Source: Dipylidium caninum
Taxonomy: Eukaryota > Platyhelminthes > Cestoda > Cyclophyllidea > Dipylidiidae
NCBI GenBank assembly: GCA_017562135.1
Contig: QEYB01001225.1
Location: forward strand, 1 to 29,423
DNA length: 29,423 bases
Reading direction: 5' to 3'
The notes beneath the pieces are model-generated. The model did not search any database, had not been told where the DNA came from, and saw only the letters and a list, made by a program, of their open reading frames with translations. Positions 11,698-21,775 of the stretch are shown in pieces; positions within the stretch are counted from its first letter, which is position 1; each line of letters starts with the position of its first letter. The position numbers and the translations under genes are program-made.

Positions 11698-12084
11698 CTA
11701 CACCTTGCTGGTTACCGGCTTCTCCGTCTTCCCGCGTAGAAGCACCGTCTGTATGTTGGGCAGCACACCGCCTTGGGCGATTGTTACACCGCCTAACAAC
11801 TTGTTCAACTCCTCGTCATTGCGGATGGCCGACTGCCAATGACGCGGGATGACACTCGTCTTCTTGTTGTCACGCGCCGCATTGCCCGCCAGCTCGAGCA
11901 CTTCGGCAGCCACGTACTCGAGTACAGCAGCCGAGTAGACTGGTGCTCCGGCACCCACCCGTTCCGCGTAGTCTCCACGGCGCAATAGCCGGTGCACCCG
12001 CCCCACGGGAAACTGCAAGCCCGCATGCGCTGACCTCGTCTTCGCCTTAGCTCGTGACTTGCCTCCCTTGCCTTTTCCGCTCAT
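11698..12084 (-). CDS. Histone H2A, intact, single exon
   Basis: Core histone H2A, 128 residues, which pairs with H2B in the nucleosome. The N-tail opens MSGKGKGGK. The fold keeps AGLQFPVGR (21-29), [12 protein letters not shown] (39-50), [13 protein letters not shown] (64-76), [11 protein letters not shown] (87-97) and [13 protein letters not shown] (100-112). The acidic patch (E56, E61, E64, D90-E92) and Lys119 are present. Length matches the family. The start is the first ATG of the frame, with A at -3; the ten codons upstream open only with GTG and are not H2A-like. Several normally near-invariant residues differ: His20, Ser51, Ser77, Trp83, Ser85, and Arg117-Gly118 in place of Pro-Lys. 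There is no H2A.X-type SQ tail, and H2A.Z/macroH2A features are absent. A TATA-like box, a CCAAT box and a 3' histone stem-loop flank it, so S-phase expression is likely. The frame is certain. Whether it is a divergent functional copy or an early pseudogene is open. Confidence 0.95.
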   Translation of the reverse strand: MSGKGKGGKSRAKAKTRSAHAGLQFPVGRVHRLLRRGDYAERVGAGAPVYSAAVLEYVAAEVLELAGNAARDNKKTSVIPRHWQSAIRNDEELNKLLGGVTIAQGGVLPNIQTVLLRGKTEKPVTSKV

Positions 12085-12165
12085 TCTTTCAGTCAATTCA
12101 CCAGCCCTCGCCACGCGGCTAAACGGTGATCTATGTCAGCTTCGTCCACGCTCACCATCCCCTCC

Positions 12166-12172
12166 CATATAG
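12166..12172 (-). promoter_or_regulatory. TATA-like box of the H2A gene
   Basis: CTATATG on the minus strand, 81 bases upstream of the H2A ATG. This predicts a 5' leader of roughly 50 bases, normal for a replication-dependent histone gene. Position and context support it; the match to the TATA consensus is only fair. Confidence 0.55.
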
Positions 12173-12240
12173 GCACCCACCTTCACACGCATGTACATTC
12201 CTCATGGGGTGCGCTTCGACGCACTTCCTCCGCTCACCTC

Positions 12241-12245
12241 ATTGG
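12241..12245 (-). promoter_or_regulatory. CCAAT box of the H2A gene
   Basis: CCAAT on the minus strand (in AGCCAATGAG), about 70 bases upstream of the TATA-like box. CCAAT boxes are common in histone promoters. The motif is short, so it is supported mainly by its position. Confidence 0.45.
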
Positions 12246-12579
12246 CTCCCGCGGCATAAGTCTGCCGCCTATTCGTCAACCTCACTTCTCTCTTCTCAAA
12301 AAGGTCATATCGCTGGCATTTTTCAATGCCGTCACTGTGAGGTTGCCACTTTTGCTGCTACTGCTGTAGCTGCTTCCACACATCGTTCAATGGATTGTAA
12401 CATCTAGCTAGAGCTTCATACGCACTTAGTAGAAGATAAAGTTGGTCGGGCGAGAGCAGATAACGGCAGTGAAAAGGGGAAGAGAGGCAGAGCGATTGAA
12501 GAAAACGCTTGCTATTTCCACAACTCTTTCGACAGCTCGCCCCCTTCCCTGTCTCCCGTCATAGCAGCACACAAGCTAA

Positions 12580-12677
12580 AGCCCCTCCCATGCCTTGCCT
12601 TCCCTCTCATTTCCTTCCTTCCTTCTCTCCTTGCCTTGACTCATCTCACCTCGCCCATCTCGTCCCGCCCCGCCCTG
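12580..12677 (+). repeat. Pyrimidine-rich tract
   Basis: About 100 bases dominated by C and T with CCTT and CTTC units; no reading frame is supported. Confidence 0.7.
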
Positions 12678-13100
12678 TATTATCATGCGGTTGAAGCAAG
12701 ATTCTATTTCGTCTCCAACAAGCAGAGGTGTTCCTGAGACGACACCGCCAGTTCATTTATTTGTCATTCTTCCTATCTCCTGAATATGGTCCAAAAAGGT
12801 TTGCTGAGCTGAATCGGACCTTTCAACGATCCACGATGTTGACGGAAGGAATCTTGTTCCAACATATTCTAAACAACATCGTCGTCAATCAAAGACATTT
12901 GCACGGAATGCAACTCATCAGAAGGCTCGGAATGACCTGTTTCAAATTTTTTGAACCATTTTCTGCATGTCTCATCAGAAAATCTGTTTTCACAAAACAC
13001 TTTTAATGAATTTCTGTCTGTTCTCTAGCATTTCTTCCAGCTTAGAGAGCTTGAGTGGCAAGAGAATTGTGTTAGAACCATTGTTTCTGCACACTACCAC

Positions 13101-13115
13101 CATCATCATCATCAT
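13101..13115 (+). repeat. CAT microsatellite
   Basis: Five perfect copies of CAT. Confidence 0.9.
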
Positions 13116-14069
13116 TGGGTGCCTTGTTGCAGTCAGAGATTCAATGTTGGTTGGTTGTGAAAGATTACGGGCGACAAACCGAAAATGTTGAATCCTCGAA
13201 AGCTGCCTCTAGTTGCACGGCCTTGACCGCACACCGCGTCCATCACTGGAGCACGTCTGTATATCTACTGCGTAGACAGGGCGGACAGAAAGGCAGACAG
13301 ATAGGTTAGTGGGTCAGCGACGTCTACGGCCAGGCAAAATTCAAGGTCTTCACAGCATCAGTGATTAACAACCTTCGCCTCTACATCATCTCCAGCTGAC
13401 CGCTATTCTACGCAAAAGTTACTCAAGTTGCCCATTGTAGACACTTCTTCCCCTTCAGCCACTGGAAGCGGAGGCAAATTAGCTCGACCGTTACACAATT
13501 GCTGCGCATCATAGCTATTCCACGAACCTCTCACGAAGTCTCACCTCCTCTACGTTCGAAGTCGCCTGCTTTCTCCTCGTTCACTAACAAGCGTCAGTCG
13601 CAGACCATTTACCTCGCTGACCGTCTTCCCACATTAACCTCACGCCTGTGCTACTCCACCCCCCACCCTCGAACAATGCACACTCGTCCACCTGACCTCC
13701 TCCTCAGCCTCTTACTCCGCAACCATTCTAATGACGTTCTCCCTCCATGTTCGATTTACTGTCTCATTCCTCCACCATTTCACTCTGTTACACAACAACG
13801 GATTGTGGTAACGCGCTACCAGAACCGTGACAGAGGGAAAGCGCGCGGAAGAGCTTCCTTGGTAGGCGAATCTTGCATATCCATGGACGGCCTTCCTCCC
13901 ATCCCTCTCTTCCGTCCATTCAGTACGGAAACCGGGAGGGACTGAGGAAGTTACTCGGTAAAGGACTGTCATCCGAGCGATTCCTTCCTTTATTTAAACA
14001 GTACGACTGGATTTCTTTGAACTTAAATAAGATGATAAATTGGGTGAATTGGTGGTGCTACTTCTTTAT

Positions 14070-14356
14070 TGCTGGGGAGGAGGAGGAGGAGGAGGTGAAA
14101 AAGTGGTTACATGAGACCAGCCAAAGTGCTTCTCAAATGCAAAAAAACAAAGTGTATTTGTGGACTGTGAAGTAGCAAAGGGGCAGAGAGGAATAGAAGT
14201 GAGGTGGAAGGGGATGGAGGTATTGAAAGGGAAGTGTCCACGTCTTCTGAAAACACTGTGCACAGGGTGGCTGTATATTATACGGAAGCAACGCTGTCAA
14301 ACAGACACCAGCACGCCCTGCCGCACATCGTCCTCGCCGGTGTCACGGCGTCTACT
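14070..14356 (+). repeat. Dispersed ~0.28-kb repeat, copy 1
   Basis: Direct-orientation match to 27708-27940, by eye about 65-70% identical with gaps. Shared blocks are TGCTGGGG at the start, ATGAGACCAG followed by TGCTTCTC and ATGCAA, GTGGACTG, TCCACGTC, and an end block around CTCGCCGGTGTCACGG. A short part around the ATGAGACCAG block can be aligned to H2B codons ([18 protein letters not shown]), but most of the repeat cannot, so it is left unclassified. Confidence 0.65.
14076..14095 (+). repeat. GGA microsatellite
   Basis: Nearly seven copies of GGA inside copy 1 of the 0.28-kb repeat; absent from copy 2, so it expanded after the copies separated. Confidence 0.9.
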
Positions 14357-14637
14357 ATTACAGCACATGAAGGGAAAAGGGTGTATTCTCCAAAGCCGTT
14401 CATAGCTTAGGCAATGGAAATAACCTTGTGTGGTGCCTTCTTGGTGTACGATAAATTTTCTGAAGGATGAATGGCTGAGCTGACACTTACCTACAATTCT
14501 GCTAATGACTTATGCAAAAATAGACCTTCGTGCCGAGGTGATGATGAATAGAATTAAGGGAGGGTGGAGTAAGAGGGAAAGGGAGGCAAGGTTAAAAGAG
14601 TGTTGGAGGTAGAAGCGACCAGTTCAGTTGAGGAGAG

Positions 14638-14672
14638 GTGGGCGGGCGGGCAGGCAGGCAGCCACGCAGGCA
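14638..14672 (+). repeat. GGCG/GGCA tetranucleotide repeat
   Basis: An imperfect run of GGGC units passing into AGGC units. Confidence 0.85.
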
Positions 14673-15384
14673 GTGAGGTAGCAGCGTGAGCGAAGTGTTG
14701 GGGATTATGAGAATTGGTATTGTCAGGACCGGAGCAAAGGTCTCGTGAGGAAGAAGTGTTAAAAAAGGACTTTGGTCTGTTGAATTGAATGTCTAGTTCA
14801 AATGGCATGATCGACGTGAACATCTGATTTGTAGATGGCATCGTGGGAAAGAGAGGGCTCTCCTCAATAGGCATTCAAATGTTTGAAATGTCGGGCAAAT
14901 TGGCATAATCAAGATAAATGGCATTTTTCTCCTTGAAGAAGAGTCACCACACTGAGTCATTTTAATGCGTAGATGCTAATATGAGCCTCTCTGAGCCTTT
15001 AGACTAACTAACGGAAATTGTAAAATGAGATGGTGAGCGAAGTGTTAGAAAGTCTGTTCTCTCCCATGCCCACGTGAAGATCCGATTGAAGCCTCCTAGC
15101 GATGCATTTTTATCTCCACTTTCTTCATCGGGAAAGAAGAGACAACCGAAAGAAGAAATTAGCTCGTTCACCAGTTACTTCTCCCTCCCTTTCATCTTAT
15201 TTAGCTTAAAGTGCTTCCAGTCTTTTTGGAGGCACGGCTATGAGTTGACCTTACTGCTTGTTGACAAGGAGAGAGGAGGAGGCATTTGATGCTGCAGTGA
15301 GCAGTGAAGAAGAGGCGGGTAGCAGCGTGAACAAAGCAATATTTTCAAGAGGCTTTCCAAAGTGTGACATATCGGACAATTGTG

Positions 15385-15512
15385 ATGGTGTTGAGAGAGG
15401 AGATGTGAGGAGAGGAGAGGAGAAGAAAAGTTGTCCCGTATGGACGAGGGGTGGAAAGGGTGGAGAGAATGACGTAGTTAATGTAAAAGCAGAGCGGAGT
15501 GGAGTGGAGTGG
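15385..15512 (+). repeat. Purine-rich tract with GGAGA and GGAGT units
   Basis: Strong purine bias on the plus strand. It contains GGAGAGGAGAGGAGA near 15410 and three GGAGT units near 15500. The open frame across it is most simply explained by the low stop-codon density of such DNA. Confidence 0.6.
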
Positions 15513-15572
15513 GGAAGTTTCTAGTAAATAGGGGAAGGCGGGTAGCAGGGTAGGCCATGCATTGTCTCCAAG

Positions 15573-15622
15573 GGGCATTGGAATGCATGAGGCATTGGAA
15601 GCATTGGCATGGTGTTGGAAGG
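15573..15622 (+). repeat. Degenerate GGCATTGGAA tandem repeat
   Basis: About five imperfect units built on GCATTGGAA or GCATG. Confidence 0.6.
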
Positions 15623-18600
15623 CAAAATTTGCTAAAGCGAATGGAAGTATGTGAGGCTTCTGAGGCTATGGTTGGATGTGAGGCGCACTACACTTGCTGG
15701 CAATTGGCCAAGAACCGGCCGTAAATGCACAGACATCGCCGGGCTGGAAATGCGTCCTCATGGCAAATGTCGCTAGCTTTACTAAGTCCCTTTTCACTTG
15801 TCACATACTAAAAGACTGCGACCATCTGCTTCGCCTACCTTTCGTCTGAAAAGCGGCCACTTTCTACTCGTCTATGTCCACAGATCCCTTTCCTTACACA
15901 ATCTTGTAGCTGACTCTTAGGTTGCGGGCGGCGGTCCCCCTTACTCACAGTTCTGCTCGATCATTTGAACTCTTTGGGATGTGATGAAGACTGACATTCG
16001 TCTGCTTAAATACTCATTAAAGCGGTGGTTGTCTCATTGGTAGCAGAGCGGAAGGTTCCCTCAGTCGAGATTAGTGGTGGAAGATGGTGGTTAGCATGAC
16101 ACTAACGAGGAATGCTCTCTCGAAATTACGTGGCCAGTCACCTCCTATGGTCCTTCTCAACAGATTTTTAGGTTTTCTTGTCAATTCCACGTCATTGTAA
16201 CTTGTCCATGGAAGGATGATTGCTTTTTCGAGGTCACTTAACTGCAAATCATTTACGCACTAATTCTTCCTCGCACGCCGGCCCGAATTTCTTGCGGTGA
16301 CCACTCATCCGCTGCTGGGTTGGCAGGAGCTTCCCTGTGTTCCTTTGTATCCCTCTACTGCATTAAGCCGACTCGGCAAGTGTTATTTTTTGGGATTGTG
16401 AGAAGACTAGTATTTCTGTGCGGTGAGAGGAATACAGAAGACTTGATAAGCCCTAGGCCATCACCCATAAGATTCGACGTACAAAGGGGTGGCCTCCAGT
16501 TGGTCCAATATCACCATGACAAGTGACACCTTGTGGGTAGTTGTGTAGAAATGAGTGGACTGTTGACAGTTGAGTTGCACTCATTCCGAAGACGAGTTGC
16601 ACTGAACTTTCCTTAAACGACGGGGTGACCGGCCTTGCAATGTGATAGTGCTTTCTTCACCGATTCCTCGCTGACCAGTATTCTCCACCACCTCTCGCCA
16701 CTGACGATATCTCCCAGTATCGGAATATTTCACAAGTGGGAGCATCCTCCGCTCCAAGGAGTAATCAAACGAACAAAGAAATTCCAACGGTTTCATCTGA
16801 CGGATCAGAAGCTTTTTGTTGGTTCTTCAGAATGCGATTAAGGTGAGAGTTATGTCGGCTAAACGCCCTCTACTTCTCTTGATGGATTTCTTCCCCACCC
16901 GCCAAACACGTATTTAGATAGTGCCTTACTGAGAAGTAAGGCTGATGAAGGAAATCGGCAAATTAGTACACACGTACTCTTCCACACTGGCTCACTAAAT
17001 CGTGGATTATGCTGGATGTCGCGTGTAAGTGGTAACCTTCGAGCTCGACGAAGAGGGAAGTTGACGGTATTCAACTGCGGTTGTGCCAACCGTGCACACA
17101 TCATAAATTGCCAGAGTGAAATCAGAGTGTCCTCTGCTCTGCATTCTCTCCGTCTAATGCGCGAGTCACCGACAACAGTCATAACTGTCGCTAATGCCTT
17201 GCTTCTCCGCTACTGTCGCTTTTTCCCTTCAAATCATCCACGAAGTTTCACGAGGTCAGGTTTGAATTTCTCCTTCCGCTTCACCTCACCTCGGCTCCCC
17301 GTGGTTTTGAACAGACTCTGCTGGTCAGTACTGGAGGTAGTTGGGTCCTCACTGCGTAGACAAAAAAGCTAGTGCAAATCGAAGTCTTCACGAGTGCACC
17401 CAGAAGATGTCGTTATGTCGGATTGTGTGCGGGGTTATGCGACAGATCTTCGCGGGTGCGGAAGGGCTATTGAGGTCGAGAGGCTTCAAGGCTTCCACTC
17501 ATCAACTCATCGCAGTGCATTCCGCTAACCTACCAATGTTCCGACAACATAAATGCTGCGCCGTTTTGAGCCAAAAGAATACAGTTTTCCTGGTGGCGGA
17601 TGGAATCTAGAGACTGAGGTTATGGGAGATCTCAAAGTATTTTCGCATCGCATGAGGGCCTAAAGTGGCGGCTTTTTGTGGCTGAAGTACTCACGGTAGA
17701 GGACATTTGACGCAGCGAATTGATGGAGAAATTGAGGAAGACTAAATTAGTGGCAATAAGTTATGACCATGAGGCAGTCCAATCGGCAGGATGAGATATG
17801 GTGATAGGATAGAGGCCGAAAACCTCTAATGAAAACGAGGGAAGAGGCGATGTGGAGAGAGATGAACGTTAACCGTTACTGACTCCCCAGTTCCTATTAA
17901 TCTCGTTTTCATCTCCTTCCCTCTTTTCTTCAATTCGCCCCACTACGGATCACGCCGAGTCAATGACATGGAGGTATAAACGTGTGCCTACACTTATATT
18001 GAAGTAAAGTAGTGCCGAGAGATGAGCAAGCGATATCTACAGACAGTGAATGTGAGGATTTGTCGGTTCTGCGGAATATTCTCATTGCATGCATAAACAA
18101 AGCACGAACTACGCAGACCATGTTGCTCAAGTTTGACACACATTAATAAAGAAATGATGCAGGAAAGTCATGAACAGGTAGGAAGGGGGGCGAGTTTGCA
18201 TCTCCTACGGCACACAGATTTGCCACAACCGTCAACAGATTGTAACGTTTGCATATTCCATGTACATGAGTGAGGGAAATGAACGAAGTCCCCTATCAAG
18301 GAACGAGAGGAGCCACGTGAGTGGGGAAAGCTTTGTCTTCCCAAGTCAATCGTAAGATTCTCGTGGGGTTGAAGGACGCTGCCTGATGTCAAAAGATGTG
18401 CGAGAAGCGGATTGTTAACTCGGAGCAAGCAACCTTGAAGTGAATCGAAGTGGGGTATCGTCTTTTGAGTATGTTGTCTGTAAACAACCTTCGTGCTGTT
18501 GCCACCGTGAATATCTGAGCAAGTTGGTTTGCATTGTGTTTTGAATAAAATGCTTTTCCTTATTTTCTATCTTGTCCTAATACATGATTTCAGTACCATT

Positions 18601-19369
18601 GCCTAGGCTTTTACATTTCGTTATTATTTCCCAAAATTAACGTTTTTTCCTTGTACTCCCTTTCAGGATTGTTTCTCTTCTGGTATTGTGCATAGCAAAC
18701 TGCTGTTTCGGTGACCAGATGACTTATCCACGCTGACCTTGTCCCACCGCATTCGATGTCATTTCAATCTCCTTCTTTGGCACCTCTTCTTGAAGATCGG
18801 TATATTTGCCTTCTACGTATTGCTTGCTGATGTGGCTTTAAGTCAACTTCACTCCAATTATCATCAGGTGAGGAACCCCTTGTTACCATAAGGAAACGTA
18901 TTAAAACCTATTTGGGGATATTCGAAATTTGCCACTTACTTTACACTGGAATTGAATTATTTCTTTTGCATATTTGGTGATTAACAATAGTTCGTTCTGA
19001 GGCTACAATCACTGTTCCTCTATCCGATTGTGGTTTTATCGTTAATTTAGGTCTGTTGGGGGTATTGTCTTGTTGATATTTAGTCATTGAAAAATGAAAC
19101 AACGATATATTGTTTTTACTATTTTGGGTTAAATGTTTGCTCACTCTTGTTATTCAATGAAATAAACAGTAAGCACCGGCTAGTCCTCTTGACACCAGGA
19201 CATATTTTCCCACACTTCGTCAGATTTTCCCTCAGTGATCGAGTTATAACAAATTTTTTTTCATGATTTTCCTCACTTGACATCCTCTAGTGCATGCTTA
19301 GGTTACATTTCAACATTTTTTATACTTTTAAGTGCTTGTATCGTGCACGTAAGCTCATAGGCCTTAAGC

Positions 19370-19905
19370 CGCAACCATTATAACACTGATAGTATAATCG
19401 TACAAGATGCACTTGGACATTCCATGCCTGACATTGATGCAAATGACTTCCCAATGTGATAAAATAGAAGACCACTAAAACCTTGATGCTCTTGTTGTTG
19501 TTTTTGTTTACCTTTGTAGGTCTTTAGGGAAAGAAGATACCGGTGATCCATGAAACACTGGTCAACGCGGAGGCAGTGTGGAAGTATTAATGACGAAGTT
19601 ATCTCTAGATGGAAATGGGGAGACTGATAAGGGACCGCCAACATGAGGAGAGCAGTCAAAAAGTGGCACACGAGGAAAGTAAAGAAAGTCCCATGTTAGG
19701 GAATTACCAGATTGAAATTGCAAGAACGCACTGAAGCCCGATGAAAGTGCGTCCCAGACGATTCATAGAATTGGTGATACTACTACTACTACTAAAGTCA
19801 CGGGTACCCGCCAGAAGAAGAAGAACAATCGGAAGAGGTGGTAGAGTTTTTATTGTTAACATATCAACAGACCGACCTATTAATATGAACTCTTGGTTAC
19901 TATTT
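19370..19905 (+). repeat. Inverted duplication, left arm
   Basis: This 536-base stretch matches the reverse complement of 21229-21775. The core (19510-19870) is by eye about 80-85% identical; the ends are weaker. Shared landmarks are ACTTGGACATTC at 19411, a polypyrimidine run ending in TTTGTAG at 19519 (acceptor-like), GTGGCACACGAGGAAAG at 19662-19678, and TATGAACT near the inner end. Both arms can be read over about 28 codons as QRGGSVEV, TKLSLDGNG and TDKG, but the left arm has lost a base just upstream and has a stop soon after. The left arm has a TAC microsatellite that the right arm lacks. I do not recognise the encoded sequence. Confidence 0.85.
19778..19794 (+). repeat. TAC microsatellite, left arm only
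   Basis: Nearly six tandem copies of TAC. The matching place in the right arm reads CACTATTACCCC instead, so the array arose or expanded after the duplication. Confidence 0.9.
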
Positions 19906-19998
19906 CAGTGAAGAGTCATTTATCCAGGCCGACGGGGTCAGCATCCGTTAAATGTGGCGTTGAGAGGCTTGGTAGAAGCACAATATCCGTGCCATTGA

Positions 19999-20860
19999 GC
20001 CCTATGCTTGCAATCACGGATTGTAAACTGTTCTCGCGAGGATGAGAAAAGTGGTTTGTCTTTATGTTCGCTAACTTTTTTAAGCAGTCTGCTAACACGC
20101 GTTAAGCTCGCCATCCTCCATTCCTCTGGGCCATTTAATTTGCCCCTTTTTTATTTATTTGCAGACTCAGATACTTACCTCCTCATGAGTGAAGGTGATT
20201 GCGCGAACTGTGAGACCAGCCAAGGTGCCTTCTGGTCGACGCAATCCCAGTCAGCGCAGCATCCGCCCACTCATAAGAGTACTTATTCGTCACTGCCAGA
20301 AGTGGTAAAAGTCAGCAGTGCTTCTTGGAAGCGGCCGAGAGAGGAAGGGAGAGGCCCTCTTTTGAACAAAGGCAGGGTTGAAAGTCTTCTTGCAGATAAT
20401 GTTGGCAATGAGTCACCAAAGGCGTCGTCCGATATACACTACGCCGTCTTACCTACTGTGGGTGAAGTAAAAGAGAAAGACGAAGTAGCAAAGAAAGATG
20501 TCGAATTAAAGTTTGAGGTGGAAATTTCGGCACAACTAGAAGGTGAGGGCGGAATGGCCGAGGAGATTGGAATGATAAGTGAGACCGAGTCAGTCAATGG
20601 CTTTGACAAGGGTCGAGATCGAGTGTGACGAGTGGAAGGCTGAGACGAAGACAGGGACGGGGAAAAACTAGTGGAAGAGGCAAAAGGAAAACTTGGTGGG
20701 AAAGAACCGTTATCAGAGATAGAATGTGGAACTGAAACTCAATTCACGGAATCAAGAGAAATAAAGGCAGAAGGAGAGGACGAGTTACAATTGGGAGCAT
20801 TGCCATAGGAAAAGGACTCTGAGCAAGTAAAAGAAGCACTCAAGCAAATCTGTAAGGGTT
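19999..20860 (+). pseudogene. Possible decayed exon of a Lys/Glu-rich protein
   Basis: An open frame of 210 codons (19999-20628) lies in the spacer of the inverted duplication. A pyrimidine-rich run ending in TTTGCAG at 20163 looks like a 3' splice site; the coding-like part follows it, starting DSDTYLLMSEGDCANCETS. The second half is rich in Lys and Glu (GEVKEKDEVAKKDVELKFEV). After the stop, another frame stays open with the same composition (EKLVEEAKGKLGGKEP) to a stop near 20810. Two adjacent frames with the same bias suggest one exon broken by a frameshift. No domain is recognised. A chance open frame in purine-rich DNA is the alternative. No ATG-started complete gene is claimed. Confidence 0.35.
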
Positions 20861-21228
20861 AACTTCATCTTCAGGTCAACGTAGTCCTCCCCAGTAGTGT
20901 GGTGCAATGGGTTATTAATGATCATTGAGTGAAAACGTGTCTTTTCGGCATAGACGCCAGTCCAACGCGTTCCAACGAGGAGCCACTGCCGGCGAAACCA
21001 TCTACAGGCTCATCCATAAGCAATTGATACATATTCTTTTGAAGCATTGGTGGAAGTCGGTGTCAAAATCCTGGGCATTGAGGCGCAATGACTTTTCCTA
21101 CCTTGCAGCGTAAGAGAAGAATAACGAGGGCATTTTGTTGCTTCCGGTAGAAGAGGCAGATGGGATAGGCATCAGTCGGCCTCCAATAGGACATCTCCCC
21201 TTTATTCGTGCCAATGCAGATGATAGGG

Positions 21229-21775
21229 CTACCAAGTAACTAACAGTTCATGCTCATAGATAAGTTTTTTGATATGTGAACAATAAAAGCCTTCCAGTTC
21301 TTCTGGTTGTTCTTCCTCTTCTGACGGGTACCGGTGGCTTTAGGGGTAATAGTGCCACCAATTATATGATTCGTCTGAGACACACTTTCATCGGGCTTCA
21401 GTGCATTCTTTCAAGTTTAATCTGGTAATCACCTAACATGGGGCTTTCTCCACTTTCCTCGTGTGCCACTTTTTGAGTGTTCTCCTTTTGTTGGCGATCC
21501 CTTATCGGTCCCCCCATTGCCATCTAGGGATAACTTCGTCAGCAATACTTCCACACTTCCTCCGCGTTGATCAATTAACGTTACATGTATCGACGATATC
21601 TTCTTCCCTTTAAGACCTACAAAGGTAAGCAAAAACCACAAAAATACTACTAATGCTTTAGTGGCCTCCTATTTCATCACATCGGGAAGCCATTTGTACC
21701 AGAGCCGCACCATGAGGCATGAATGTCCAAGTACTTCATGTATAATAATGCAACCGGTGGTTTGGTAGTTTGTCA
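21229..21775 (-). repeat. Inverted duplication, right arm
   Basis: Partner of 19370-19905, in opposite orientation across a 1.3-kb spacer. On the minus strand it is open for 70 codons (21429-21641), reading ISSIHVTLIDQRGGSVEV and then SLDGNG, after an acceptor-like TTTGTAG. A separate open stretch of 114 codons (21669-22013, minus) ends just upstream and covers the outer part of the arm (ending WYKWLPDVMK). The right arm is the less damaged copy. I see no terminal transposon motifs or target-site duplication, so a segmental inverted duplication is as likely as a fold-back element. Confidence 0.85.

Larger units (their letters stand above)
12246..19369. other. No supported gene
   Basis: Contains the listed tracts, microsatellites and repeat copy 1. 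A frame at 17407-17600 (plus) starting MSLCRIV and one at 12790-12960 (plus) with RSTMLTEGI have weak H2B-like spacing. No splice-supported gene is seen. Confidence 0.5.

Noticed and set aside
12085..12114. Upstream in-frame extension of H2A by ten codons
   Set aside because: It begins with GTG, not ATG, and reads unlike any H2A tail; MSGKGKGG at 12084 is the normal start.
13499..13945. 148-codon open frame, plus strand
   Set aside because: Low-complexity Pro/Ser/Leu composition in pyrimidine-rich DNA; no motif.
19370..21775. Fold-back DNA transposon
   Set aside because: No terminal motif, target-site duplication or transposase seen; called an inverted duplication instead.
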